Below are positions 37,220 to 46,734 of a stretch of DNA of 64,000 bases, piece by piece (the stretch's first letter is position 1; each line of letters begins with the position of its first letter). The notes beneath the pieces were generated by a model, which was given only the letters and a program-made list of their open reading frames with translations, made no database searches and was not told the origin of the DNA. This stretch comes from Sulfuritalea sp. (lineage in GTDB: Bacteria > Pseudomonadota > Gammaproteobacteria > Burkholderiales > Rhodocyclaceae): positions 305,007 through 369,006 of the forward strand of contig JADJFK010000006.1 in the NCBI GenBank assembly GCA_016708585.1. The letters are read 5' to 3'. The position numbers and the translations under genes were made by a program.

Positions 37220-37701
37220 CAAGTCTTCGGCTTCAGGTGCAGGTGCCCGTGGCCGCTGCCGGCGGGCCGGTAGCCGTGGCCGTGGGCATGGCCGGCATCG
37301 ACCTCGACGTCGATCAGGTTGAGCTGGCCGTGGCGCACGCCGCGTTCGGCGATCAGCGCGTCGGCAAAGCCTTGCACGGCGGCCGTCGGCCCGCGCAGGA
37401 TCACGCTCTCCAGGCAGTTCTCGTGGTCGAGGTGGGCATGAAGGGTCGCCACGGTCAGGTCGTGCTGGCCGTGCTGCAGCGCCGTGAGCCGCTCGGCCAG
37501 GTCGCGTTCATGGTGGTTGTAGACATAGGACAGGCTGGCGACGCAATGGCCCGCCCCGCCCCGGTTCTGGCGCGCCTGTTCCAGATGCGCGCGCAGCAGG
37601 TCGCGCACGGCCTCGGAGCGGTTCTTGTAGCCGCGCACGGCGATCAGCCGGTCGAACTCGGCAGCGAGTTCGGCGTCAAGGGAAATGGTGATGCGCTCGA
37701 T
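37219..37701 (-). CDS. nikR: Nickel-responsive regulator NikR, start codon missing
   Basis: The ribbon-helix-helix domain reads IERITISLDAELAAEFDRLI then GYKNRSEAVRDLLRAHL. The nickel site is intact: the histidine pair in VYNHHERDL and H-x-H-x5-C in LHAHLDHENC. The C-terminal tail is unusually histidine-rich (AGHAHGHGYRP and SGHGHLHLKPKT). The family begins M-x-RITISLD, but here the frame reads ATC GAG CGC with no ATG, GTG or TTG before the first stop upstream. A base error at 37699-37703, where the HD gene ends, is likely. NikR would repress the nickel permease when nickel is ample. Confidence 0.85.
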   Translation of the reverse strand: MERITISLDAELAAEFDRLIAVRGYKNRSEAVRDLLRAHLEQARQNRGGAGHCVASLSYVYNHHERDLAERLTALQHGQHDLTVATLHAHLDHENCLESVILRGPTAAVQGFADALIAERGVRHGQLNLIDVEVDAGHAHGHGYRPAGSGHGHLHLKPKT

Positions 37702-37702
37702 T

Positions 37703-38614
37703 TCAGTCGCTCCCGCCGAGTTCGAGCACTTTTTCCACGACGCCGCCGCGCTTCAGCCTTTCGAAGCGGTGTTCGCGCTCGGTCCTGACCACGCGATCCA
37801 GGTAATCGAGGTTGCGGTCTATCGATTCCTGGTAGAAATTCCGTTCGGTGCCCTGCTGCTCGGCGAAATGCCGCGCCAGGCAGGCCGACATGCCGTTCAG
37901 GTCCTGGTCCAGGCGCCCCTTGGTCAGGCGGTAGAAGGCCGTGGTCTTTTCCAGCAGGTCGTGGATGTCGGCGAAGCCGCCCATCCGGGCTTCCACGAAT
38001 TCGAAATACAGCAGCAGTACGCGCTCGAGGTATTCCCGGTTCGCCATCTGGCCGATCAGGTCGGCCGTAGCCGTGGCGTAGGCGGCACGCTGCTGCTGCA
38101 GGTTGTCGAAGGTCACCCAGTCGGGACGCTTGCGATGGTCGGTGAGCATGATCACCTTGGTGGTCGTTTCCAGCAAATCCGCCGGCAGGTCGGCCAGATG
38201 CCGGCGCGTGAACTCGACGCCGCGCATGACGTGGCTGGCGGTGAACTGGGCGCCGGTGCCGCTGGCTTCCTCGTCGCTCATCAGATAGCCGACATCGTGC
38301 ATCAGGGCGCCGATCAGCGCCGCATCGATGTGGTCGCCGTCCAGGCCGTGGCCGGCCAGGTGCAGGCCGTGCAGCATGCGCGCGGCACACAGCACCACCT
38401 CGTTGGTGTGCGTACGGTTGTGATACAGGGTCTTCAGCTTCTGGTAGCCGGAAAGCCGGCCATCGAAGGCCCGGTCGAGCAGGTCGAAGGCACCGCCGAC
38501 GCGCGTCAGGTCATGGCCCGGTGCAAAGCTGCCGACGATCGCAGCCACCTGCGCCTCCACCTCGGCGGTGTCGCGGGTATTGCCCAGCGCGGCAAAGGGG
38601 CTGTCGTGGTTCAT
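37703..38614 (-). CDS. HD-domain phosphohydrolase
   Basis: 303 residues from ATG 38614. The HD motif is visible as YHNRTHTNEV (first histidine), LIGALMHDVGYLMS (HD pair) and VIMLTDHRKRP. It probably acts on a nucleotide or phosphate ester; the family has no defined substrate. It lies immediately upstream of nikR, and its stop falls at the disputed nikR start. It is divergent from hoxF. A possible earlier start at 38668 lacks a ribosome site. Confidence 0.8.
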   Translation of the reverse strand: MNHDSPFAALGNTRDTAEVEAQVAAIVGSFAPGHDLTRVGGAFDLLDRAFDGRLSGYQKLKTLYHNRTHTNEVVLCAARMLHGLHLAGHGLDGDHIDAALIGALMHDVGYLMSDEEASGTGAQFTASHVMRGVEFTRRHLADLPADLLETTTKVIMLTDHRKRPDWVTFDNLQQQRAAYATATADLIGQMANREYLERVLLLYFEFVEARMGGFADIHDLLEKTTAFYRLTKGRLDQDLNGMSACLARHFAEQQGTERNFYQESIDRNLDYLDRVVRTEREHRFERLKRGGVVEKVLELGGSD

Positions 38615-38796
38615 GCGGTGCATTTGGCGTGAAACGCAAATGTTATCAGACCGATATAAAGAATTCATTTGGCGCCATTAATTTGGCACGCACCATCTGT
38701 TGACCCAGATTAAGTTGGCGCGGCACCATCGCGCTATGCTGCGTTGCGGGAGTACTTTCCCTACATGTTCCCCGCATGCATTTCCGAGGCCCAGTC

Positions 38797-40665
38797 ATGA
38801 CCGAAACCGATACCATCGATGCCGTTCTTGATCGACACCGCCGCGACGGCACCCGCCTCGTGCAGATCCTGCGCGAAATCCAGGAACAGCTGAACTGGCT
38901 CTCGCCGGCCACGCTGACACGAGTGGCTGAAGGCATCGGCTGGCCGCGCGCCATGGTCAGCGGCACCGCATCCTTCTACAGCTTCTTCCACACCCGGCCG
39001 CGCGGCAAATACTGCGTGCTGTGGTCGGACAACATCACCGACCGCATGCTGGGCAACGCGGAACTGATGGACGCCATGTGCAAGAAGCTCTGGCTGGAAC
39101 CCGGCCGCGTCTCCGAAGACGGCCTGGTCAGCGTGAACACCACCTCCTGCACCGGCATGTGCGACCAGGGTCCGGCGCTGCTGGTGAATTACCGCGCCGT
39201 GACGGGCATGACCACGGCCAGGCTGGGTGAAATGGTCGGCCTGATCAGGGAACAGAAGCCCGTCGCCGAATGGCCGGCCGAGTGGTTCAAGGTCGAAGAC
39301 AACGTGCGCCGCGCCGGCATCCTGCTCGGCGGCGACTTCGTCCCCGGCTCGGCGCTCAAGGCGGCACTCTCCCGCGCCACCGCCTACGCCACGGAAGCGT
39401 CCAACTTCCGCTCGGTCAAGGAATCGCTGCCCGCCGGCATGGCCGGGCCCCTGACCATGCTCGACGAAATGGGCAAGTCCAGGCTGCGTGGCCGCGGCGG
39501 TGCCGGTTTTTCCACGCGCATGAAGTGGGAAGCCTGCCGCAATGCCCCGCTCAAGGCCGGACATACCCGCATCGTCGTCTGCAATGCCGACGAGGGCGAA
39601 CCCGGCACCTTCAAGGACCGCGTGCTGCTGACATCCCACGCCGACCTGGTGGCCGAGGGCATGACGGTCGCCGCCTACGCCATCGGCGCGACACGGGGTT
39701 TCATCTACCTGCGCGGCGAATACCGCTACCTGCTGGAACCCCTGGAACATGCCCTGGCACGACGGCGCGAAGCCGGCCTGCTGGGTCGCTCCATCCTCGG
39801 CACCCAGGGCTTCGATTTCGACATCGAGATCCATCTGGGCGCGGGCGCCTATGTCTGCGGCGAAGAGTCGGCGCTGATCGAGTCGCTGGAAGGCAAGCCG
39901 GGACGGCCGCGCATCCGCCCGCCCTTCCCGGTCACCAACGGCTACCTCGACCAGCCGACCGTCGTCAACAACGTCGAGACCTTTGCCAGCGCGGCCCTGG
40001 TCGCCCTGCACGGCGGCGAATGGTTCGCCGCACACGGCACGGAAAAATCCTCGGGCAGCAAGATCCTGTCGGTCAGCGGCGACTGCGAGCGGCCCGGCCT
40101 CTATGAATACCCGTTCGGCGTCACCGTGCGCCAGGTGCTGGAGGACTGCGGCGCAACCGACACCCAGGCGGTGCAGATCTCCGGCCCGTCCGGCATCTGC
40201 GTCGCCGCCGAGGAATTCGGCCGCCGCATCGCCTTCGAGGACCTCGCCACGGCCGGCGCCTTCATGGTCTTCGACGAATCGCGCGACATGTTCGGGGTGG
40301 CGCGCAACTTCGCCCATTTCTTCGCCCACGAATCCTGCGGCTTCTGCACCCCCTGCCGGGTCGGCACGACCCTGGTACGCAACCTGATGGACAAGATCGC
40401 GCGCGGCCACGGCTCGCCCTACGACATCAACGAACTGTTCAAGCTGCACCGCGTGATGCAGGGCGCCAGCCACTGCGGGCTGGGCAACTCGGCCTGCAAC
40501 CCGGTGTTCGACACCTTGAACAAGTTCCGCCCCGCCTACGAGCGGCGCCTCAAGTCGCTGGACTATGAGCCGGCCTTCGACCTGGATGCCGCGCTGTCGC
40601 AGGCAAGGCAGATGACCGGGCGCGACGATGCCGCCGCCCACCTGACGAACGAGGCCGAAGCATGA
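38797..40665 (+). CDS. hoxF: NAD-reducing hydrogenase diaphorase subunit (NuoE-NuoF fusion)
   Basis: 622 residues. The first 160 are NuoE-like ([2Fe-2S] ligands CTGMC and upstream partners, FYSFFHTRPRGKY); the rest is NuoF-like with the FMN/NAD site LRGRGGAGFSTRMKWE, GAGAYVCGEESALIES and the [4Fe-4S] motif ESCGFCTPCRVG. This fusion is diagnostic of HoxF. It passes electrons between NAD(H) and the hydrogenase module. Start at ATG 38797 (MTETDT) with GAGG upstream; ATG 38776 is an alternative. Confidence 0.92.
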   Translation: MTETDTIDAVLDRHRRDGTRLVQILREIQEQLNWLSPATLTRVAEGIGWPRAMVSGTASFYSFFHTRPRGKYCVLWSDNITDRMLGNAELMDAMCKKLWLEPGRVSEDGLVSVNTTSCTGMCDQGPALLVNYRAVTGMTTARLGEMVGLIREQKPVAEWPAEWFKVEDNVRRAGILLGGDFVPGSALKAALSRATAYATEASNFRSVKESLPAGMAGPLTMLDEMGKSRLRGRGGAGFSTRMKWEACRNAPLKAGHTRIVVCNADEGEPGTFKDRVLLTSHADLVAEGMTVAAYAIGATRGFIYLRGEYRYLLEPLEHALARRREAGLLGRSILGTQGFDFDIEIHLGAGAYVCGEESALIESLEGKPGRPRIRPPFPVTNGYLDQPTVVNNVETFASAALVALHGGEWFAAHGTEKSSGSKILSVSGDCERPGLYEYPFGVTVRQVLEDCGATDTQAVQISGPSGICVAAEEFGRRIAFEDLATAGAFMVFDESRDMFGVARNFAHFFAHESCGFCTPCRVGTTLVRNLMDKIARGHGSPYDINELFKLHRVMQGASHCGLGNSACNPVFDTLNKFRPAYERRLKSLDYEPAFDLDAALSQARQMTGRDDAAAHLTNEAEA

Positions 40666-41387
40666 CTACCGATCTCACATTCCAGCTCGACGGCGAAGAC
40701 ATCGCCTTCACGCCGGGCCAAACCATCATGCAGGCCGCCAAGGCCGCCGGCGTGTATATCCCGCACCTGTGCTGGCATCCGGACTTCCCCGCGCACGGCT
40801 CCTGCAAGCTGTGCACCGTCAAAGCCAACGGCCGCTTCGGTTCCGGCTGCACCATGGAAGCGCAGGCCGGCATGGTCGTCGAGAACCGCACGGCCGAACT
40901 CGACGACAAGCGCCGCACCCTGCTGCAGATGTTCTTCGTCGAAGGCAACCACTTCTGCCCGTCCTGCGAAAAGAGCGGCGACTGCACGCTGCAGGCCACG
41001 GCCTACGAACTGAAAATGATGTCGCCGCACTTCGACATGTTCTATCCCGACCGTCCGGTCGATGCCTCGCACCCCGACGTGCTGCTCGACTTCAACCGCT
41101 GCATCATGTGCAGCCTGTGCGTCACCGCCTCGCGCGACGTGGATAAAAAGAACGTCTTCGCCATGGGCGGACGCGGCATCCTCGGCCGCCGCATCCACAT
41201 CAACAGCGAATCGGGCAAGCTGGCCGACACCGACTTCGCCCTCACCGACCGCGCCGCAGGCATCTGCCCGGTCGGCGTGATCCTGCCCAAGCGCAAGGGC
41301 TTCGCCGTGCCGATCGGCGAGCGCCGCTACGACAAAGCGCCGATCAACGAACAGGTCAAGGAGCCCCTGAAGGAGGCCACGCCATGA
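40662..41387 (+). CDS. hoxU: NAD-reducing hydrogenase diaphorase subunit (NuoG-like N-terminus)
   Basis: 241 residues. Ligand sets in order: the [2Fe-2S] motif LCWHPDFPAHGSCKLCTV, HFCPSCEKSGDC with the His-ligated cluster, and a ferredoxin-like CIMCSLC near residue 148 with a distal CPVG. It links HoxF to HoxY. The start overlaps the hoxF stop. Confidence 0.92.
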   Translation: MTTDLTFQLDGEDIAFTPGQTIMQAAKAAGVYIPHLCWHPDFPAHGSCKLCTVKANGRFGSGCTMEAQAGMVVENRTAELDDKRRTLLQMFFVEGNHFCPSCEKSGDCTLQATAYELKMMSPHFDMFYPDRPVDASHPDVLLDFNRCIMCSLCVTASRDVDKKNVFAMGGRGILGRRIHINSESGKLADTDFALTDRAAGICPVGVILPKRKGFAVPIGERRYDKAPINEQVKEPLKEATP

Positions 41388-41953
41388 ACGCGCCCATGAA
41401 TACTGCGCCGGTCGCGGCAAAAAAGCTCAAGGTCGCCACCACCAGCCTCGCCGGCTGCTTCGGCTGCCACATGTCCTTCCTCGACATCGACGAGCGCATC
41501 CTCAAGCTGCTGGAACTGGTCGAGTTCGACCGCTCGCCGCTGACCGACATCAAGCACTGCGGCCCCTGCGACCTCGGCCTGATCGAAGGCGGCCTGTGCA
41601 ACGCCGAGAACGTGCATGTGCTGCGCGAATTCCGCAAGAACTGCAAGATCCTGGTCGCCGTCGGCGCCTGCGCCATCAACGGCGGCCTGCCGGCGCAGCG
41701 CAACCACCTCGACCTGCGCGACGTGCTCGAAGAGGTGTACCAGACCGAATACCTGCTCGGCCGCGCCGGCATTCCCAACGACCCGGAACTGCCGCTGCCG
41801 CTGGACAAGGTGCACCCGATCCACGAAGTGGTGAAGGTGGATTACTTCCTGCCCGGCTGCCCGCCGCCCGCCGATGCCTTCTGGAAACTGCTGACCGACC
41901 TGCTCGCCGGCCGCACGCCGACGCTGGGCCACGGTTTGCTCCATTACGATTGA
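41384..41953 (+). CDS. hoxY: NAD-reducing [NiFe] hydrogenase small subunit
   Basis: 189 residues, short small subunit with a single [4Fe-4S] cluster: TTSLAGCFGCHMSFLD (proximal cysteines), KHCGPCDLGL, VGACAINGG and DYFLPGCPPPAD. There is no Tat signal, as expected for a cytoplasmic bidirectional-type enzyme. Overlaps hoxU by ATGA. Confidence 0.92.
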   Translation: MNAPMNTAPVAAKKLKVATTSLAGCFGCHMSFLDIDERILKLLELVEFDRSPLTDIKHCGPCDLGLIEGGLCNAENVHVLREFRKNCKILVAVGACAINGGLPAQRNHLDLRDVLEEVYQTEYLLGRAGIPNDPELPLPLDKVHPIHEVVKVDYFLPGCPPPADAFWKLLTDLLAGRTPTLGHGLLHYD

Positions 41954-41960
41954 GGCAGAC

Positions 41961-43451
41961 ATGAGCTTCGAACTCGAAACCGCCAAGTCCCCCGAAACAC
42001 TGCGCCGCGTCGCCATCGATCCGGTGTCGCGGGTCGAGGGCCACGGCAAGGTCACCATCCTGCTCGACGCCGACAACAAGGTGCATCAGGTGCGCCTGCA
42101 CATCGTCGAATTCCGCGGCTTCGAGAAGTTCATCCAGGGCCGGCCGTACTGGGAAGTGCCGGTCATGGTGCAGCGCCTGTGCGGCATCTGCCCGGTCTCG
42201 CACCACCTTGCCGCCTCCAAGGCGCTGGACATGATCCTCGGCGTCAGGCAGCTGACGCCGACCGCCGAGAAGATCCGCCGCCTGATGCACGCCGGCCAGA
42301 TCCTGCAATCCCATGCCCTGCACTTCTTCCATCTGTCGTCGCCCGACCTGCTGTTCGGCTTCGGTTCCGATGTGGCCGCGCGCAACATCGTCGGCGTCGT
42401 CGCCGCCCATCCCGAAATTGCGAAGAAAGGCGTGCTGCTGCGCAAGTACGGCCAGGAAGTGATCCGCATGACGGCCGGCAAGCGCGTGCATGGCACCGGC
42501 TCGGTCCCCGGCGGCGTGAACAAGTCGCTCTCGGCCGACGAGCGCGCCGAACTGCTCAAGGACGCCTACCAGATGGTGGCCTGGAGCCGTGACGCGGTCG
42601 CCCTGATCCGCGTCCTGTTCGAGCAGAACCTCGCCGAGTACAACGCCTTCGGACGCTTCCGTTCCGCCGGCATGTGCCTGGTGCGGGCCGACGGCGCGAT
42701 GGACCTCTACCACGGCGGCCTGCGCGCGAAGGACATCGACGGCAAGACCCTGTTCGACCATTTCGACTACGGCCGCTACTGGGACGTCATCGCCGAGGAC
42801 GTCAAGCCCTGGTCCTACATGAAGTTCCCCTTCTTCAAGGCGCTCGGCGCCGACGACGGCTCCTACCGCGTCGGCCCGCTGTCCCGCGTCACGCTGTGCG
42901 ACAACATCCCGACCCCGCTGGCGGACAAGGCGCGCGAGGAATTCCTCGCCTTCGACGGCGGCAGCGCCGCCGGGGCCACGCTGGGCTACCACTGGGCGCG
43001 CATGATCGAAATGCTGCATGCCGCCGAAACCATCAAGGACCTGCTGCACGATGACGACATCACCGGCAGCGACCTGATGGCCAGCGGCGAACGCCAGGAA
43101 CGCGGCGTCGGCGTGATCGAGGCCCCGCGCGGCACGCTGATCCACCACTACCGCGTCGACGGCAACGACCAGGTGATTCGCGCCAACCTGATCGTCTCCA
43201 CCACGCACAACAACCAGGCCATGAACACGGCGGTGCGCGAAGTGGCGAAGCAATACCTCGACGGACGCGAGGTCACCGAGGGTCTGCTCAACCACATCGA
43301 AATCGCCATCCGCGCCTTCGACCCCTGCCTTTCCTGCGCCACCCATGCGCTGGGGCAGATGCCGCTTGAAGTCGCGATAGTCGACGCCGGCGGGACGGTG
43401 ATCGATTCCGCCACGCGCGACCATCGCGGCCTCACTCACCACATCCCTTGA
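41961..43451 (+). CDS. hoxH: NAD-reducing [NiFe] hydrogenase large subunit
   Basis: 496 residues. Nickel-iron ligands: the L1 motif RLCGICPVSHH (C74, C77) and the L2 motif FDPCLSCATH (C456, C459). After His462 a 34-residue tail remains, to be removed by the HoxW protease once nickel is inserted. HoxHY with HoxFU oxidises H2 with NAD+ or runs in reverse. The hyp maturation genes are not in the window. Confidence 0.94.
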   Translation: MSFELETAKSPETLRRVAIDPVSRVEGHGKVTILLDADNKVHQVRLHIVEFRGFEKFIQGRPYWEVPVMVQRLCGICPVSHHLAASKALDMILGVRQLTPTAEKIRRLMHAGQILQSHALHFFHLSSPDLLFGFGSDVAARNIVGVVAAHPEIAKKGVLLRKYGQEVIRMTAGKRVHGTGSVPGGVNKSLSADERAELLKDAYQMVAWSRDAVALIRVLFEQNLAEYNAFGRFRSAGMCLVRADGAMDLYHGGLRAKDIDGKTLFDHFDYGRYWDVIAEDVKPWSYMKFPFFKALGADDGSYRVGPLSRVTLCDNIPTPLADKAREEFLAFDGGSAAGATLGYHWARMIEMLHAAETIKDLLHDDDITGSDLMASGERQERGVGVIEAPRGTLIHHYRVDGNDQVIRANLIVSTTHNNQAMNTAVREVAKQYLDGREVTEGLLNHIEIAIRAFDPCLSCATHALGQMPLEVAIVDAGGTVIDSATRDHRGLTHHIP

Positions 43452-43906
43452 CCGCGCCGACACTGATCTTCGGCTGGGGCAATCCCAGCCGCGGCGACGA
43501 TGCGCTGGGCCCGCTGTTCGTAGAACATTTCGCCGAACTCGCACGCCGCCATCCGGAATGGGGCGAGGTCGAATGCCTCACCGATTTCCAGCTCCAGGTC
43601 GAACATGCGCTCGACCTGCAGGGACGCCGCCGCGTGCTGTTCGTCGATGCCAGCCTCGACGCGCCGGCGCCCTGCTCGCTCGCCCGCATCGAAGCCGCGC
43701 GCGACGACAGCTTCACCACCCACGCCATGAGCCCGCAGGCGGTGCTCAAGGTCTACACCGATATCGAGGACGGCGCGCCGCCGCCGGCCTGGCTGCTGGC
43801 GATCCGCGGCGAGCGCTTCGAACTCGGCGAAAGCCTCAGCGACGCAGCCCGGCATTCGCTGCAGACTGCACTGCAACGTGCGGCGGACTGGATGGATGGC
43901 GAGTAA
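43448..43906 (+). CDS. hoxW: Hydrogenase maturation protease (HoxW type)
   Basis: 152 residues, HycI/HoxW endopeptidase fold: FGWGNPSRGDDALGPLFVE (first acidic nickel ligand), CLTDFQLQVEHALDL and FVDASLDAPAP. It would cleave the C-terminal tail of HoxH. The only in-frame start near the hoxH stop is TTG 43448, which overlaps it (TTGA), implying translational coupling and low expression relative to hoxH. Confidence 0.87.
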   Translation: MTAPTLIFGWGNPSRGDDALGPLFVEHFAELARRHPEWGEVECLTDFQLQVEHALDLQGRRRVLFVDASLDAPAPCSLARIEAARDDSFTTHAMSPQAVLKVYTDIEDGAPPPAWLLAIRGERFELGESLSDAARHSLQTALQRAADWMDGE

Positions 43907-44141
43907 GGCATTTCGGCAATTCGTCGGGCGTGCACTTCAGGCCGAAAGAGTTACTTCAACAGCGATGATCTGCCTTACAGGACTTCGGCCAGGGCTTGTT
44001 AGTCCAAAGACTCAGTACGGCCAGGAGTTGCCGGTCAGCCTCTATCTCCCAAGGACATTCGAGCGGCTGCACTACTCTGAAACTTGCCGGATACCCAAGA
44101 CGTGCTGATCGGTCTAACCGGCTACATCGGTAAGTGTCGGT
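43907..44141. other. Spacer between hydrogenase operon and envelope island
   Basis: No gene recognised. The last base abuts the start of the 438-base duplicated block (44142), so this is the left rearrangement boundary of the envelope island. Confidence 0.4.
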
Positions 44142-44443
44142 CATTCGAGTGCGCCGCGGTAGCCGAGGTAGCAGACGTACAAGGCTGCCGCCACTGCGAG
44201 ATAGGTCACCTCCTTCGCACTGCGGTGCAGCAGGCCCTCGAACAGCCAGGTGCGGCGCAGAGGGAACACCCCTTGCTGCTCGTCGAAGAACAGGTGCGCG
44301 ATCTGGCGGTCGATGTCTGTTGTCTGGAACACCCACAGTAAAACCCCGGCGACCATCAGCAGACACAGCGCCTGCTTTGCCATCCACGAGGGCGCGGTTG
44401 ACAACGGGCGGACGGGCGCCGAGGTGGCTGGTGTGTCGGACAT
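44142..44443 (-). pseudogene. Truncated duplicate of the PAP2 phosphatase gene (first 100 codons)
   Basis: Identical over its length to the N-terminal part of the PAP2 gene at 47949-48698 (MSDTPATSAPVRPLSTAPSW onward) and cut off after YRGALE, before all the PAP2 catalytic motifs. It contains only the first membrane helices and cannot be an active phosphatase. Together with the following fragment it makes one 438-base block (44142-44579) identical to 48397-48834. Confidence 0.85.
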
Positions 44444-44579
44444 ATGCGATCAGCTCCGGCAGGTTGCCGACAGATCCATGGATGGATCTAGCACCCCGGT
44501 GCGCACGTCGAGCAGGCCGAGTATCGAGTGGAACACGTTGTCGTGCGACGCCGGTTGTCGGGCACGCAGACGCAGGCAG
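44444..44579 (-). pseudogene. Duplicate of the 3' end of eptA
   Basis: Identical to 48699-48834, which covers the PAP2 upstream gap and the last codons of eptA (from ARQPASHDNVFHSILGLLDV to the stop). No start and no catalytic part; a remnant of the same duplication as the truncated PAP2 copy. Confidence 0.85.
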
Positions 44580-44657
44580 CGACAGCGACGCAGATGGTGC
44601 GTTGCCGTACATTTGCGGTGAGCGGTTCAGTCACGCGGCGCCACGACGCATGCATTG

Positions 44658-46733
44658 TTAGCGGGAAGCGACGCTACCTGCGGTGTTGTCGATCAGGCTG
44701 CGCGTCGCAGTCTGGATGTATGCATCCAGCTCGGCTTTGAGTGCGCCGCTGACCCCGTCGTCATGAGTAACGACTGCCGTCATCGTGGGACCCAGCCGGT
44801 AGTCGTAAAGTTTTACTTCCTTGGTCTTGGATGCGACGAGAATCCGGCTGCCCTTGATCAGGGCCACGGTCTGGTCGCTGCCGGAGGGCTTGATGACGCC
44901 AAACCCCGTGTCGTCCGCAGGCAGGTTAAGCAAGTCGCGGCCCCAGCATTGATGCCGCAGCTTGCCACCCAGCCGACCCATGATCGTCGGCACGATATCG
45001 ACCTGGGTGCCCACCGTGTTGCGTTGCGCACCGAAGGCCTGGCGGATGCCGGGCGCCACCAGCAGCAGCGGAATATGGAAGCGCGCCAGATTGATTTCCG
45101 TGTGCTGTTCTCCGCTGCTGAAGCCGTGGTCGCCGACGATGACGAACAGCGTGTCCTTGAAGTAGGGAGACTGCCGCGCCTTCTCGAAGAACTGTCCGAG
45201 AGCCCAGTCGGAATAGCGCATCGCGGTCAGGTGCTCGTCGAGCGCACCGAAACCCGTTACCCGCTCCATCGGCAGTTTCGGCGGCAAGGGATAGGGCGTG
45301 TGATTCGAGAGAGTTTGCAGCAAGGCATAGAACGGTTTGTCGCGGGGTTTCTTCGCCAGTTCGGCGGCCGCCCGCTCGAACATGTCCTGGTCGGATACGC
45401 CCCAGGTTGGATCCGACACCACCGGATTCACAAAATCAAAGCGCCCGATGAAGTTCCTGACGCCCTGCTTGCCAAAGAAACCGGACTGGTTGTCCCAGGC
45501 GAAGTCGCCGTTATAGACATACAGGTTGTCGTAGTTGCGGGCCGCAAGGAGCTGGGGCAGCCCGGAAAAATGGTTGCTGCTTTCCTGCTGCTGCATCAGG
45601 TACTCGAAACCCGGCAGGTTGGGAAAGCAGGCGAAGCTGGCGAACATGCCCTGATGGGTGTGGGTGCCGTTGGAAAAGAAGCGGTTGAACAGCACGCCCT
45701 CCTCGGTGAGCTTGTCGAAATAGGGCGTGATGTTGCCTGACGCGCCCAGCGCGCCGACATGCCGGCCGGAGAAACTTTCCATCAGGATCACGACCACGTT
45801 GCGCACCGGCAAAACCTTGTCGGCGGGCGGGACGTAATCGCGGCGCACCGCCGCGCGGTCGGCATCTACCAGGCTGTCCTGAGCCGTGAGCAGCAGCCGG
45901 CGCAGGTGGCCGGTTGCCTCGGCCTGCGGCAGGCTGGACTTCCAGATGTTGTCCCGGTGGCTGGACATCCGGGCCATGGCCGCCGTGGCGAGCGAAATGG
46001 TGCCGTTCAGCCCGAGTTGGTTGGCGAACATCGAATCGGTGGTAAACGCATCGCCCCAGCGCAGGGGCGGACCCTGTCGCAGCGTGCCGCGGGCGGCGAG
46101 GATGGTCAAGGCCAGGCAGACCAGCAGCACCGGCCCCCGCACATGCCAGGCAGCCGCGCGGCTCCCCGCGCTATCCGCGCTATCGGTCGCCGATACCGGC
46201 GCCGCCTGGCGCGTCATCCGGTCCAGCTTGCGCAGCAGATAAGCCATCAGCCAGGTGGCGAGGGCCCAGGCCAACAGGTAACGCAGCACGGGGAAGCCGA
46301 ACCAGAGCATGCTCAGTACCGTCTTCGGGTCTTCTTTCATGTACTGGAAGACCAGACCATTGAGGCGCTGGTTGAACTCACGATAGAAATCGAGCTCGAC
46401 GACGCCGAGGAAGAGCGACAGGCTGGCCCAGGCCAGGAGCCAGACGTGCATCCAGCGGCGGGCGTTCATCAGCTTCGCGCTGGCCATGGCCAGAACCAGC
46501 GGCAGGCAAAGCAAGGCGACCAGGCGCAGGTCGAAACGCAATCCGTTGAAGAAGGCCTCGGCCAGGTCGGCCCCCATGGTCGCCCCGACCTGCTCGCTGT
46601 TGTAAAGCAGCAGCGCCAGTCGCAGCAATGCATGCATGGCCAGCAGGAGCAGTGCGGCGAGAAGCGTGTACGCAATGTGTTGCGACAGGCCGATGCGGCC
46701 TTGGCTGGATGGGGTCAAGGGCGATGCGGACAT
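44658..46733 (-). CDS. LTA-synthase-like membrane sulfatase/phosphotransferase
   Basis: 691 residues: five N-terminal membrane helices (to about residue 215), then a periplasmic alkaline-phosphatase-superfamily domain. Visible motifs are VVVILMESFSGRHVGALGAS (metal-binding E), FFSNGTHTHQGMFAS (catalytic threonine in NGTHTHQG), WGVSDQDMFERA and IVGDHGFSSGEQH. Proteins of this kind transfer phosphoglycerol or phosphoethanolamine to envelope glycans (LtaS/OpgB family); the acceptor is unknown. The propeller gene precedes it, one base before its start, suggesting an operon. Confidence 0.87.
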   Translation of the reverse strand: MSASPLTPSSQGRIGLSQHIAYTLLAALLLLAMHALLRLALLLYNSEQVGATMGADLAEAFFNGLRFDLRLVALLCLPLVLAMASAKLMNARRWMHVWLLAWASLSLFLGVVELDFYREFNQRLNGLVFQYMKEDPKTVLSMLWFGFPVLRYLLAWALATWLMAYLLRKLDRMTRQAAPVSATDSADSAGSRAAAWHVRGPVLLVCLALTILAARGTLRQGPPLRWGDAFTTDSMFANQLGLNGTISLATAAMARMSSHRDNIWKSSLPQAEATGHLRRLLLTAQDSLVDADRAAVRRDYVPPADKVLPVRNVVVILMESFSGRHVGALGASGNITPYFDKLTEEGVLFNRFFSNGTHTHQGMFASFACFPNLPGFEYLMQQQESSNHFSGLPQLLAARNYDNLYVYNGDFAWDNQSGFFGKQGVRNFIGRFDFVNPVVSDPTWGVSDQDMFERAAAELAKKPRDKPFYALLQTLSNHTPYPLPPKLPMERVTGFGALDEHLTAMRYSDWALGQFFEKARQSPYFKDTLFVIVGDHGFSSGEQHTEINLARFHIPLLLVAPGIRQAFGAQRNTVGTQVDIVPTIMGRLGGKLRHQCWGRDLLNLPADDTGFGVIKPSGSDQTVALIKGSRILVASKTKEVKLYDYRLGPTMTAVVTHDDGVSGALKAELDAYIQTATRSLIDNTAGSVASR

Positions 46734-46734
46734 G

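Noticed and set aside
38640..38796. Sigma-54 promoter upstream of hoxF
   Set aside because: TGGC motifs are present, but none is followed at the right spacing by a TTGC box.
43956..44612. 218-codon minus-strand frame left of the LtaS-like gene
   Set aside because: It runs through the truncated PAP2/eptA duplicate in the wrong frame; composition is non-protein-like.
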